DNA of 48,295 nucleotides from an uncultured Flavobacteriales bacterium (GTDB lineage: Bacteria; Bacteroidota; Bacteroidia; Flavobacteriales_E; Vicingaceae). Below the pieces are notes generated by a model. It made no database searches and had not been told where the DNA came from. It saw nothing but the letters and a program-made list of their open reading frames with translations. The translations under genes and the position numbers were made by a program. The stretch covers positions 1 to 48,295 of the forward strand of contig CAJQLW010000041.1 in the NCBI GenBank assembly GCA_905479325.1. The letters are read 5' to 3'. Positions 27,589 to 36,231 of this stretch are shown piece by piece (position 1 is the first letter of the stretch; the number at the start of each line of letters is the position of its first letter).

Positions 27589-27596
27589 TACCTTTG
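27589..27596 (+). promoter_or_regulatory. Smr gene -7 box
   Basis: TACCTTTG followed by CA is an exact Bacteroidota -7 box, 19 bases before the start codon at 27615. Confidence 0.55.
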
Positions 27597-27614
27597 CAAT
27601 AAACAGCTAAAATA

Positions 27615-28163
27615 ATGAATCTATCCATTGGCGATAAAATTTACGTTACAGATGAACTTCTTGAAGGAAAACTGATATCGTTTACGGATAGCCACGTCAC
27701 CTTTGAATGCCCCGATGGATTCGAGTATACTTTCGCTAGAGAAAAAGTATATATGTTAACCGCAGAAGGGAAAGTAGAAAATCAACCCAAATTTGTAGAA
27801 GACACTTATAAGCAAAAGGGTAAAAAAATCGTTCAGACAAGCAGCAGTGTGGCGCTAAATTTTAGCACAAAAAATACTGTTGTAGACATACATTTAGAAG
27901 TTCTTCTGCCACATGAGGCTTCAACCTACAATGATGCTGAGGCATTGCAGCTTCAACTGCAAGTGGTGCGCGAGTTAATTCGAGAGGCAAATCGGCAGCG
28001 CATCAGGAAGTTTACCATTGTTCATGGAGTTGGGAAAGGGAAGTTGCGCAAGGAGATTAGGACTTTGTTGAGCGAGTCTTACCCTGAAATTGAATATTTG
28101 GATGGGAACTATCAAAAGTTTGGGGCCGGGGCAACAGAGCTGATCATTCATCAATTTGATTAA
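27615..28163 (+). CDS. Smr-domain protein (DUF2027 type)
   Basis: A 182-residue protein. The N-terminal 60 residues form a small beta-barrel (IGDKIYVTDELLEGKLISF). The C-terminal Smr domain begins VDIHLEVLL and has the catalytic/nucleic-acid motif HGVGKGKLR. Smr domains occur in MutS2 and in free nucleases acting on branched DNA or on mRNA at stalled ribosomes; which applies here is open. It has its own promoter and is followed directly by the RNase P RNA gene. Confidence 0.88.
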   Translation: MNLSIGDKIYVTDELLEGKLISFTDSHVTFECPDGFEYTFAREKVYMLTAEGKVENQPKFVEDTYKQKGKKIVQTSSSVALNFSTKNTVVDIHLEVLLPHEASTYNDAEALQLQLQVVRELIREANRQRIRKFTIVHGVGKGKLRKEIRTLLSESYPEIEYLDGNYQKFGAGATELIIHQFD

Positions 28164-28173
28164 AGATTAGGCG

Positions 28174-28181
28174 TACTTTTG
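28174..28181 (+). promoter_or_regulatory. rnpB -7 box
   Basis: TACTTTTG, an exact -7 box, ends 4 bases before the predicted 5' end of RNase P RNA. A TTTG at 28155-28158 may serve as the -33 element, with a short 15-base spacer. Confidence 0.6.
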
Positions 28182-28184
28182 CTT

Positions 28185-28511
28185 TAATAAATCGTTCTAT
28201 CGTGCCAAGTAATTGGTAAGGAAAGTCCGGACAGCAAAGAGCGCCATACCTTATGAAAGTGAGGGTTCCAATTTATTGGAAACAGCTAGTGCAACAGAAA
28301 ATAAACCGTTCCGATTTATCGGAATAAGGGTGAAAAGGTGAGGTAAGAGCTCACCGTTCCAATGGTAACAAAGGAAGCTAGGCAAACCTTATGGGCTGCA
28401 AGGTCAAATAAACCGGAAATGGGGTTGCTCGCCCTTCCGGTGGGTAGACTGCTAAGATAAATGATAGAATTCCGATTTATCGGAAACAGAATCTGGCTTA
28501 TAGATTTATTA
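28185..28511 (+). ncRNA. rnpB: RNase P RNA (class A)
   Basis: The catalytic RNA that trims tRNA 5' ends. Conserved blocks appear in order: GGAAAGTCCGGACA, CAGCTAGTGCAACAGAAA, AGGGTGAAAAGGTG, GTAAGAGCTCACCG, GGCAAACC, GCAAGGTCAAATA, GTGGGTAGACTGCT and the CAGAATCTGGCTTATAG end. The ends pair as helix P1 (28185-28193 with 28503-28511), fixing a length near 327 bases. Three peripheral hairpins share almost the same 16-base palindrome (28266-28281, 28309-28324, 28470-28485). A promoter precedes it and a terminator follows. Confidence 0.95.
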
Positions 28512-28516
28512 ATTAA

Positions 28517-28551
28517 AAAAGCCCCTTGTTGAATCTCGACAAGGGGCTTTT
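28517..28551. terminator. Bidirectional terminator between rnpB and the T9SS cargo gene
   Basis: A 13-bp perfect inverted repeat AAAAGCCCCTTGT / ACAAGGGGCTTTT (28517-28529, 28539-28551) with A and T runs on both sides. It serves rnpB rightward and the next gene leftward. Confidence 0.88.
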
Positions 28552-28570
28552 GTTTGAAGTTAAAAGTTGA

Positions 28571-31500
28571 CTATCGAATAATCAACTTTTCAATTTTTGA
28601 TGCGTTACCATCACTAACCTTCACAAAGTATAATCCTTTTGAAAATTGGTTAACATCAATTGTATTAATTCTAGCACTTCCTGCTTTCATTATTGAATTA
28701 TAAATCATTTGACCTTTTGTGTTAAAAATATCAATGTTTATAGCTTCTTTTGATGCAGGCGCAACTAAAGTAAATTCTCCTGTTGTTGGATTCGGGTAAA
28801 TGGTAAATTCAACCTCAGAAGCATCTAATTGTCTTATTGATGTGGCTACATCAAGAGAAACATTGTCTACTCCAAAACCTTCTTGCGTAACTGAACCATC
28901 AGAAGAAAAGGCGAACCTAATTTTTACACTTGATAAACCTGCCGTACCAGTCATTACATTTGAGGTACTATCCCAGATTCCGGTTCCTGAAAAATTAGCT
29001 CCATCCCACCATTGGTTGCCTAAGTCATTGTACCAATTTTGAGCAGCTCCTAAATCAATTGATTTTGCCCAAGTTACTCCACCATCGGTAGAAACTTCAA
29101 CCCATCCTTCATCACAGCAAGCCTCTGTGGCATAAGTTAACGCAAATCTTAAAACTGGATCACTTGTTTGTCCTGAGAAATCAAAACAAGGAGACTCAAG
29201 ATATGACAATTCATTGTCGTTGTATACACCTGTTAAATTGGTGACCCATGCTCCTGTTCCACCAGCTGCGCTTGCAATTGCAGATCCTGCAGGTGTTCCC
29301 CAAGCCCATGAGCTTGCCGCACCTGTGGTTGTCCAACCGCCATTGCTAAATTCAAAATCTTCGGTATAAGGAAAAGTTGCAACTGGAATGCTCGCTATAA
29401 CATCATTTAGTGTGTCATTTAAGGGGTTTCCATCTGCAGCTACGCCGCTGTATACTTTAAAAGCATAGCTTCCCGGAACAGATAAGTTTACTAAAGATGT
29501 GGTGAATGTGTATTCCAACGTATCTCCTGGTAAAATTTGAGTAGTTACCGTTTCTGTAATTGGAGCTGCTCCGTTCAATTCAAAGCTTACCGGCGTTGAT
29601 GTTAATGTATCGACTCCAAAGTTTTTGATTTGAACTTTTACAGAATCAGATCCCGACAAACCACAACCTGTAACCGGAGATGTCAATGCTACTATTCCTG
29701 CATCAGTTGCAGCAGGTAAGTCAATTCGAACATTGTCAATACCAAAACCTTCTCTAATAACAGATCCATCTGAACTAAACGCAAATCTAATTTTTACGCT
29801 CGATTGGCCTGCAAGACCTACTAATTCATTCTCTGCATTTACCCATACTCCGGCTCCACCAGAAGAGGTTCCGTCCCACCATTGGTTTCCTAAATCGTTG
29901 TACCATTCTAGAGCAGCACCGTTGTCAATTAATTTCGACCAAGTTGTTCCACCGTTAATTGAGTATTCAACCCAACCTTCGTCACAACAAGACTCGGTGT
30001 CGTAGGTTAATGAAAAATAAAGAATTGGATCTACTGTTAGCGATGATAAATCTAGACAAGGTGACTCAATATAAGAATTTTCGCTGTTGTTATGTGTTCC
30101 TGTTAAATTCGTTACCCATGCTGCGAATCCACCCGCTGCACTTGTTATAACATTTCCAGCAGGATTTCCCCATGCCCATGAATTGGCAGTACCATAGGCA
30201 GACCATCCTCCGTTGCCGTTTTCAAAATTTTCTAAGTAAGGAAAGCTTGAAACCAACGGTATATTGTCAAAAAAGAAATCCGTCGTATCATTTAAAGAAT
30301 TACCATCATTAGCAGCCATTGAGTAGGACTTAATGTTGTATGTACCAGTTGCAGAAACGTTCACAGTTGTTGCAAAACAGTGCATTACCGTATCTCCTGG
30401 ATTTAAAGTTAAAAAAGCCGTATCAGCAAAAAGCTGACCGTTAAATTCATATGCTAGAGGCACATTTGTAATTGAAGTGGAGCCAAAGTTGGCCAACATT
30501 ACGCAAACTGAGTCTGCAGCTCCTAAGCCACAACCTGATGTAGGAGAGTCGAAAGAGATTACGCCTACGTCTAACGCAGGAGCATCTTGAACTAAGAAAT
30601 CATCGAAAGCGAAGCCTTCTTCAGTTACAGAACCATCTGTTCCGTGGAAAATTCTAAATCGAACAGAAGGTTGATTTGCCGCTGCAGGTAAATCATGTTC
30701 TGCTAAAATCCAGCCATTAGAACCTGCTCTAGATAAAGGGTCATTCGTCCAACCTTCGCCACTAAAGCCTGCTGCTTGCAAGCCATTAATAGTATTGTCG
30801 TTGTACCAATTAAGTCCTGAAGTGGTAGAACCAATTTGGGTCCATGTTAAACCACCATCTAATGTCATTTGTAACATTGTTCCGTCCCAACTAGATTCAG
30901 TTTCGTACCAAATGTTCATTTTTAATTGAGGAGCATTTAAGGATGAAAAATCAAAACAAGGACTCAATACAAACGATGCTTCATTGTCGTTGTATGTTCC
31001 GGTGAGGTTGGTTACATATGCATTTACTCCATTTGCTGCGCTGTTTATAATCGTTCCTGCAGGAGTTCCTAAAGCCCAACTTGAATTGGCTCCTCCAGTT
31101 GACCAAGCGCCACTTCCATTTTCGAAGCCTTCGATATACGGGAAAGTGGAAATAGAAGGGTTTAATGTGGTTGTAAAGAAAGCAGAGTCATTTGAAAAGT
31201 TATTGTCTCCTCTAATTGCAGAGTACACTAAGATGTTATATGAGCCTGCAGCTGAAAGGTTGGCTCTGGTTGTAAAACTATATTGAAGTGTATCTCCTGG
31301 AAGAATTGAATCTGTAATGGTTTCAGGTACTATAGTGCCTCCATTAATTGTATACCGTATGGGAATATTTCGGATTACAGTAGAACCAAAGTTTACGATA
31401 GTTGCGCTAATAGTCTCATTAGAGTCTAAATAACAAGCGGAAATTGGCAAAGAGTCAATAGAAACAACAGCTGCATCGTCAGGAACAGGTTGAAATACTT

Positions 31501-32059
31501 TTACATTGTCTACAATCCAATACCAACCCCAATTTGGATCAAGATATCTGAAGCCAACTTGAGCATTGGATACACCAGCCACATATTGTGAAATATCAAT
31601 TGTCTCTAACTTTGGTATATCATTTCCTGTTGGGTCTGTGTTTACTACATACACTGTATCGGTAATCCAGTTGACACCGTCGAATATTCGAATTTCTCCC
31701 CCACCAGATCCAACACCTCTAAACACGTGATCAAATTGTAGAATTACAACGCTAGCCAATGATGCGTCAAAACTCGCTGATGTTAAATGAGCATCTTGGC
31801 TATTTCCGTTACCATAGTAGTCGCCGTCAATTACTGCAGTAGGAGCAACTATAGGACTATTAAGCGCTTGAATACTCGGGTTGTCGAACCTCCAAATTTG
31901 GTTGGCTGAAGGAGTAATGCTGTCAATGTTTTTCCACCCACTGGTTAGCGGAGGAAGAATTGAATCGGTAAACGTGCTAAAATTCTCATTAATATAGATT
32001 TGAGAGAAAGCCGGTAGACACAATAGAAGTGCGCCAAAAAAGGTGGTTAGTGTTTTCAA
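28571..32059 (-). CDS. Large T9SS-exported protein with three MAM-like repeats
   Basis: A 1162-residue secreted protein. It has a signal peptide (MKTLTTFFGALLLCLPAFSQ), an N-terminal beta-sandwich, then three repeats starting FPYIEGFENG (306), FPYLENFENG (606) and FPYTEDFEFS (896). Each is a MAM/choice-of-anchor-J sandwich of about 170 residues with SPCxDxSS and DGGxTW motifs, followed or preceded by a CARDB-like domain (NFGS..LNPGDT). A type-A T9SS sorting domain closes it (FTIYPNPTTGEF, KGLYFVKV). Repeats 2 and 3 are most alike, including ACCDEGWVE and GLSSVKIRFAFSSDGSV, so they probably arose by internal duplication. It has no catalytic domain that I recognise; adhesion or binding of glycans or proteins is an inference. 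Confidence 0.88.
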   Translation of the reverse strand: MKTLTTFFGALLLCLPAFSQIYINENFSTFTDSILPPLTSGWKNIDSITPSANQIWRFDNPSIQALNSPIVAPTAVIDGDYYGNGNSQDAHLTSASFDASLASVVILQFDHVFRGVGSGGGEIRIFDGVNWITDTVYVVNTDPTGNDIPKLETIDISQYVAGVSNAQVGFRYLDPNWGWYWIVDNVKVFQPVPDDAAVVSIDSLPISACYLDSNETISATIVNFGSTVIRNIPIRYTINGGTIVPETITDSILPGDTLQYSFTTRANLSAAGSYNILVYSAIRGDNNFSNDSAFFTTTLNPSISTFPYIEGFENGSGAWSTGGANSSWALGTPAGTIINSAANGVNAYVTNLTGTYNDNEASFVLSPCFDFSSLNAPQLKMNIWYETESSWDGTMLQMTLDGGLTWTQIGSTTSGLNWYNDNTINGLQAAGFSGEGWTNDPLSRAGSNGWILAEHDLPAAANQPSVRFRIFHGTDGSVTEEGFAFDDFLVQDAPALDVGVISFDSPTSGCGLGAADSVCVMLANFGSTSITNVPLAYEFNGQLFADTAFLTLNPGDTVMHCFATTVNVSATGTYNIKSYSMAANDGNSLNDTTDFFFDNIPLVSSFPYLENFENGNGGWSAYGTANSWAWGNPAGNVITSAAGGFAAWVTNLTGTHNNSENSYIESPCLDLSSLTVDPILYFSLTYDTESCCDEGWVEYSINGGTTWSKLIDNGAALEWYNDLGNQWWDGTSSGGAGVWVNAENELVGLAGQSSVKIRFAFSSDGSVIREGFGIDNVRIDLPAATDAGIVALTSPVTGCGLSGSDSVKVQIKNFGVDTLTSTPVSFELNGAAPITETVTTQILPGDTLEYTFTTSLVNLSVPGSYAFKVYSGVAADGNPLNDTLNDVIASIPVATFPYTEDFEFSNGGWTTTGAASSWAWGTPAGSAIASAAGGTGAWVTNLTGVYNDNELSYLESPCFDFSGQTSDPVLRFALTYATEACCDEGWVEVSTDGGVTWAKSIDLGAAQNWYNDLGNQWWDGANFSGTGIWDSTSNVMTGTAGLSSVKIRFAFSSDGSVTQEGFGVDNVSLDVATSIRQLDASEVEFTIYPNPTTGEFTLVAPASKEAINIDIFNTKGQMIYNSIMKAGSARINTIDVNQFSKGLYFVKVSDGNASKIEKLIIR

Positions 32060-32138
32060 ATGAATTGTATTTATGATAATTGATGATAAAATTAAGATTA
32101 TTTAAGAAATCTCAGTGATTTAGATAATTGTTAACATT

Positions 32139-32795
32139 TTAGTTAAAACTCCCATCACTCATCGCCAACGACCGATCACAAACTTTTGCAAGTGATTGAT
32201 CATGGGTTACAATAATGAAAGTTTGTTCGAATTCATCTCGTAAGTCAAAGAATAATTGATGAAGTTCAGCGGCATTTTTGCTATCTAAGTTACCTGATGG
32301 TTCATCGGCAAAAATAACTTTAGGAGAATTAATTAATGCCCTCGCCGTAGCTACTCGTTGCTGCTCTCCGCCTGAAAGTTCATTTGGTTTGTGGTTCAAT
32401 CGGTGGTTTAGCCCAAGTTTGTCGAGTAGCGCCTTCGCTTTTTGTTCTGCTTCCTTTTTAGGTGTTTTTGCTATAAATGCAGGCATACAAACATTTTCTA
32501 GCGCCGTAAATTCAGGCAGTAAGTGATGAAATTGAAAAATGAAACCAATGTTTTTATTTCTAAATTCAGCTAAATCTCTGTCATTTAGTTTTGATATGTT
32601 GGTGTTGTCATAAAATACATCACCTTGGTCGGCATTGGTCAGCGTTCCTAAAACTTGCAGTAAAGTTGTTTTTCCTGCACCTGAACTTCCAATAATTGAA
32701 ACTATTTCACCTTTTTTTACTTTAAGGTCAACTCCTTTCAAAATTTTTACCTCGCCAAACGCTTTATAAATGTTTTTTCCTTCAATCAAAATCAA
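32139..32795 (-). CDS. lolD: ABC transporter ATP-binding protein, LolD-like
   Basis: A 218-residue ATPase from a TTG start at 32795, the usual LolD length. Walker [10 protein letters not shown] is at residues 36-44, the signature is LSGGEQQR and Walker B is [12 protein letters not shown]. The text [16 protein letters not shown] is typical of LolD/MacB-type subunits, which power lipoprotein release or peptide export. A longer frame to 32885 exists (ATG at 32858), but its extra residues match nothing and a -7 box (32807-32814) with GCACC after it sits inside them, so the short start is preferred. The permease partner is not adjacent. Confidence 0.9.
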   Translation of the reverse strand: MILIEGKNIYKAFGEVKILKGVDLKVKKGEIVSIIGSSGAGKTTLLQVLGTLTNADQGDVFYDNTNISKLNDRDLAEFRNKNIGFIFQFHHLLPEFTALENVCMPAFIAKTPKKEAEQKAKALLDKLGLNHRLNHKPNELSGGEQQRVATARALINSPKVIFADEPSGNLDSKNAAELHQLFFDLRDEFEQTFIIVTHDQSLAKVCDRSLAMSDGSFN

Positions 32796-32806
32796 TACTT
32801 TGGGTG

Positions 32807-32814
32807 CGAATTTA
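32807..32814 (-). promoter_or_regulatory. Probable lolD -7 box
   Basis: Minus strand TAAATTCG (one mismatch from TAnnTTTG) followed by CACC, with a TTG 16 bases upstream, 12 bases before the preferred TTG start. Confidence 0.4.
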
Positions 32815-32908
32815 GGAATTCTTTCAGGTTCAAGAAGCCTTTTGGAGCATGCACTCATTTTTAATTGAATTATGTGATGAAACACTTTTTATTTCGGGGT
32901 CAAAAATT

Positions 32909-32916
32909 TACTTTTG
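32909..32916 (+). promoter_or_regulatory. sucC -7 box
   Basis: TACTTTTG, an exact Bacteroidota -7 box, 27 bases before the sucC start. No clear -33 box was seen. Confidence 0.5.
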
Positions 32917-32943
32917 AAGTCCAAAAAATAAAACAATTAGCGG

Positions 32944-34134
32944 ATGAATATTCACGAATATCAAGCAAAAGAAACATTAAAGGGATTTGGTGTTGCTATA
33001 CAAGAAGGTATTGTTGCTCAAACGCCTGAAGAGGCAGTAGAAGCAGCAAAAAAATTGAACGAGCAAACTGGAACAGAATGGTGGGTGATTAAAGCTCAGA
33101 TTCATGCCGGTGGTCGTGGAAAAGGCGGCGGAGTAAAGTTAGCAAAGTCGTTAGATGAGGTTCGTTCGATTTCAAATGATATTATTGGAATGAACTTGGT
33201 AACTCCTCAAACTTCTGCTGAAGGTAAAATGGTACATCAAGTTTTAGTAGCGCAAGATGTATACTATCCCGGAGAAAGCGAAACGGAAGAGTTTTACATG
33301 AGTGTTTTGTTGAACAGAGCGACTGGTAGAAACATGATTATGTATTCTACAGAAGGAGGAATGGACATTGAGGCAGTAGCTGAAGCAACTCCGCATTTAA
33401 TATTTCACGAAGAAATAGACCCTGCTGTTGGTTTACAAGGATTTCAAGCGAGAAAGATTGCCTTCAACCTTGGGTTGTCAGGTAATGCTTTTAAGGAAAT
33501 GGTAAAGTTTGTATTCGCACTTTACAAAGCGTACGATTCAATTGATGCAAGTCTATTTGAAATTAACCCTGTGTTAAAAACATCTGACAATAAAATTATA
33601 GCGGTAGATTCTAAGGTAAGTTTAGATGCAAATGCATTGTACCGTCATAAAGATTTAGCTGCCATGAGAGATGTTCGTGAAGAAGATGCTACAGAAGTTG
33701 AAGCAGGTGAGGCAGGTCTAAATTATGTAAACCTTGACGGAAACGTTGGTTGCATGGTGAATGGAGCTGGCTTAGCTATGGCAACTATGGATATCATTAA
33801 GTTGAGTGGTGGAAATCCGGCCAACTTTTTAGATGTTGGAGGAACAGCAAATGCTGAAAGAGTAGAGAAGGCATTTAGAATTATTTTAAAAGATAAAAAC
33901 GTAAAAGCTATTTTGGTGAACATCTTCGGTGGTATTGTAAGATGTGATCGTGTAGCACAAGGCGTTGTTGATGCGTATAAGAACATTGGAGAGATTCCAG
34001 TTCCTATCATTGTTCGTTTACAAGGAACTAACGCGGTAGAAGCAAAGCAAATTATTGATGAGTCTGGTTTGCAGGTTCATTCAGCTATTTTATTACAAGA
34101 GGCTGCTGATAAGGTTGCTGAGGTACTAGCGTAA
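32944..34134 (+). CDS. sucC: Succinate-CoA ligase (ADP-forming) beta subunit
   Basis: A 396-residue beta subunit of succinyl-CoA synthetase in the TCA cycle. It has an N-terminal ATP-grasp domain (MNIHEYQAKETLKGFGV, HAGGRGKGGGVKL), the nucleotide segment LFEINPVLKT, and the C-terminal CoA-ligase domain with NIFGGIVRCDRVAQG. The length and start match the family. sucD is not next to it, so the alpha subunit must be encoded elsewhere. It is a single-gene unit with its own promoter and terminator. Confidence 0.96.
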   Translation: MNIHEYQAKETLKGFGVAIQEGIVAQTPEEAVEAAKKLNEQTGTEWWVIKAQIHAGGRGKGGGVKLAKSLDEVRSISNDIIGMNLVTPQTSAEGKMVHQVLVAQDVYYPGESETEEFYMSVLLNRATGRNMIMYSTEGGMDIEAVAEATPHLIFHEEIDPAVGLQGFQARKIAFNLGLSGNAFKEMVKFVFALYKAYDSIDASLFEINPVLKTSDNKIIAVDSKVSLDANALYRHKDLAAMRDVREEDATEVEAGEAGLNYVNLDGNVGCMVNGAGLAMATMDIIKLSGGNPANFLDVGGTANAERVEKAFRIILKDKNVKAILVNIFGGIVRCDRVAQGVVDAYKNIGEIPVPIIVRLQGTNAVEAKQIIDESGLQVHSAILLQEAADKVAEVLA

Positions 34135-34141
34135 GATCAAG

Positions 34142-34174
34142 AAAAAATACTCCAATTCAGTTGGAGTATTTTTT
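34142..34174 (+). terminator. sucC terminator
   Basis: A 14-bp perfect stem (34142-34155, 34161-34174) with loop TTCAG and a T-run, 8 bases after the sucC stop. Confidence 0.9.
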
Positions 34175-34236
34175 TTACTACTTGGTTTATAATGTAAATT
34201 AATTTATGTATAAGAATTAGATTAAATCAGGTTAAT

Positions 34237-34261
34237 CTGCAGTTAATACTTATTACTGCAG
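34237..34261. promoter_or_regulatory. Candidate operator upstream of the winged-helix gene
   Basis: The inverted repeat CTGCAGT / ACTGCAG (34237-34243, 34255-34261) has 11 bases between arms and lies 58 bases before the start codon of the winged-helix gene. Self-regulation would fit, but the site is not a known one. Confidence 0.3.
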
Positions 34262-34318
34262 CGATACTATGTTCTTAAGTAATTATGGGTTATTTATTGG
34301 CCTCAAAAAAGTAAACCT

Positions 34319-34600
34319 ATGTTCAAAGATTTAGATCCTTTATTACACTCTCAATTAAGGCTTGGAGTTATGTCTATTTTAATAAGTGTTGAATCAGCAG
34401 ATTTTACCTTTTTAAAGGAAAAGACATGAGCAACATCTGGAAACATAAGTGTACAAATTGATAAATTAGAAAAGGCAGGATACATTTCGGTAGAAAAATC
34501 TTTTCGAGGTAAACGACCTTTAACAACTTGTAAAGTAACTAAGAAGGGTGTTGAAGCATTTGAAACATACGTGAATCATTTGAAATCATACATTAACTAG
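34319..34600 (+). pseudogene. Winged-helix (HTH_34-type) regulator interrupted by TGA
   Basis: An ATG-started frame of 93 codons with one TGA at codon 37 (34427-34429) and a TAG at the end. Before the stop: FKDLDPLLHSQLRLGVMSIL and ADFTFLKEKT. After it: ATSGNISVQIDKLEKAGYIS and KKGVEAFETYV. Together they make a complete small winged-helix DNA-binding protein of the HTH_34 family. The TGA falls where relatives have Gly in the recognition-helix turn, one base from GGA. Start codon, frame and the natural end (overlapping the convergent methyltransferase stop) are otherwise intact. I call it a recent nonsense mutation, or a base error; it was probably a transcription regulator. Confidence 0.8.
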
Positions 34601-35397
34601 CTTTCTTTTCTTACCAAATAATAAACACAAGAAGTCCAGTAATTTCTAAGATAGGGAATAGCTCCTAAAAGGGAATTTTGGTTTCTTGGTTGTAGGTTAA
34701 ACTTGTATTTGTAAATGGGGTTTACAAGGTAAAACTGCTTAAGCGGGATAGAATAGCCATTCTTCTTATTCAGTTTTTCAAAGCGCTCAATGCTGATACC
34801 AGTTTCTTTAATCTCCACCATTCCCTCAATTTTTTCAGGACTTTCCCCTCCTGCTTTAAGCAACCATTTGTATAATGACATGGGTAATAAATGGTAATAA
34901 GGCAATTTAGAAAGCAACTTGCTGTTCACCAATTGCTGGTGACCACCAAAAGGCATTTGCCATGGAGGAAATCCAAAAAAGATATACCCCTTAGGTTTTA
35001 GAAAATCTTTGATGTAAGCTAAAAATTGATCTTGGTCGTAAATGTGTTCAATAACATCCTTTAAAATGATGAGGTCGAATTTTTCATCAATGTCTTTTTC
35101 CAAATCCATGTCATACACGTTCTTGCTCATTAATTGAACGCTACCCAACTTTAACTCTTCTTCAAATACTTTTTCGGCAATTTTTAGTCTAGAATCTTGT
35201 AGTTCTACTCCAAATCCAAAACATCCTTTATCGGTAAAAGCCTTCAATACTCCACCTTCAGCACAACCAATTTCCATTACTCGCATTCTCTTTGTTATGG
35301 GCAGTTGCCGCTCTATAAAAGGAATTACATAGTTTTTAGCATTTTCATATTGCCATTTAATGTAGGTGTCTTTATCTTTATGAAATTCGAAAGCCAT
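34597..35397 (-). CDS. Class I SAM-dependent methyltransferase
   Basis: A 266-residue methyltransferase with motif I VMEIGCAEGG at residues 40-49, the acidic residue after it in GVELQDSRL, and motif IV FDLIILKDVIEHI. The C-terminal segments are hydrophobic and rich in Tyr, which is frequent in methyltransferases acting on lipids, quinones or surface sugars. I cannot name the substrate. It is convergent with the broken winged-helix gene, sharing 3 bases, and divergent from the NAD-binding gene at 35440. Confidence 0.85.
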   Translation of the reverse strand: MAFEFHKDKDTYIKWQYENAKNYVIPFIERQLPITKRMRVMEIGCAEGGVLKAFTDKGCFGFGVELQDSRLKIAEKVFEEELKLGSVQLMSKNVYDMDLEKDIDEKFDLIILKDVIEHIYDQDQFLAYIKDFLKPKGYIFFGFPPWQMPFGGHQQLVNSKLLSKLPYYHLLPMSLYKWLLKAGGESPEKIEGMVEIKETGISIERFEKLNKKNGYSIPLKQFYLVNPIYKYKFNLQPRNQNSLLGAIPYLRNYWTSCVYYLVRKES

Positions 35398-35439
35398 ATC
35401 AATTTAAAATTGAAGGCTAAAATTAGGTGATTTTTTAAG

Positions 35440-36231
35440 ATGAAGAGAATTTGTATTATAGGAATGGGCTGGCTCGGAAAAGAACTTGCCGTTGCATTAA
35501 AAAAGAAAGGGTTAATAGTTATCGGAACTACTAGTACAGAATCAAAACTTTCCGATTTGAAAAGAGTTGTCGATAAGGTTGAGCTTTTTGACCTGAATGG
35601 GAAAGGACAAAAAGTTGAAGGGGAGTTTGATTTTATTGTCTACACCATCCCTCCTTCAAGCAGTTCAGCCTATGCCGGGTTAAGTTCTAAGTTGATTCAA
35701 AAAATGTCTAAAACCAACCCAAAGGCGGCTTGGGTTTACACAAGTTCTACTTCAGTTTATGGAAATGACGAAAGGGAGGTTGCAGAAAATAGTGAGGTTG
35801 AACCTCAGTCAGATTCGGCAAAAAAGATTGTTCAAGTGGAGCAGTATTTGAAATCACACACTGAAAATTGGTCGGTTGTCCGATTTGGTGGTTTAGTTGG
35901 GGGAGCTCGCCATCCCGTCAAATATTTAGCAGGGCGAACCGGAATTTCGAAACCACTTGCTCCCTTGAATTTGCTGCATCGAGAGGATGCAGTATATGCG
36001 ATTGTACATTTAATCGAACATTTTAAAGCGGGAATTTACAATTTGTGCTCCGATGGTCATCCGCGAAAAAAGGACTATTACAACCAAGTAGCAAAAGAGA
36101 ATAATTTTACAAAGATTGAGTTCGATGAAGAGGATTTTTCAAGAGATAAAGTCGTAACTTGCAGTGCGATAAAAAAGATTGGATTTGAGTTTAAATATAC
36201 ATCCCCGTATGAGTTTCAGTTTGAGCCCTAG
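35440..36231 (+). CDS. NAD(P)-binding epimerase-like protein
   Basis: A 263-residue Rossmann-fold protein. The nucleotide motif GMGWLG (Gly8, Gly10, Gly13) opens the chain, and YTSSTSVYGN gives the Ser-Tyr pair seen in extended short-chain dehydrogenases; the usual YxxxK Lys is replaced by a later SAKKIVQVEQ helix. It resembles YeeZ-type or sugar epimerase-like proteins of unclear substrate. It opens a four-gene rightward cluster with overlapping ends. Confidence 0.8.
   Translation: MKRICIIGMGWLGKELAVALKKKGLIVIGTTSTESKLSDLKRVVDKVELFDLNGKGQKVEGEFDFIVYTIPPSSSSAYAGLSSKLIQKMSKTNPKAAWVYTSSTSVYGNDEREVAENSEVEPQSDSAKKIVQVEQYLKSHTENWSVVRFGGLVGGARHPVKYLAGRTGISKPLAPLNLLHREDAVYAIVHLIEHFKAGIYNLCSDGHPRKKDYYNQVAKENNFTKIEFDEEDFSRDKVVTCSAIKKIGFEFKYTSPYEFQFEP

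Noticed and set aside
29000-31150. DNA-level repeats suggesting a CRISPR or satellite array
   Set aside because: They are protein-coding domain repeats of about 290-300 codons with diverged DNA.
28800-31286. Several plus-strand frames opposite the T9SS cargo gene
   Set aside because: They recur at the repeat spacing of the real gene and are shadows of its codon pattern.
32796-32885. N-terminal extension of LolD to the GTG at 32885
   Set aside because: The extra residues match no family and contain the likely promoter.
34427-34429. TGA as selenocysteine or as a reassigned sense codon
   Set aside because: The site corresponds to Gly rather than Cys, no selenocysteine hairpin is evident downstream, and other genes in the window have no in-frame TGA.
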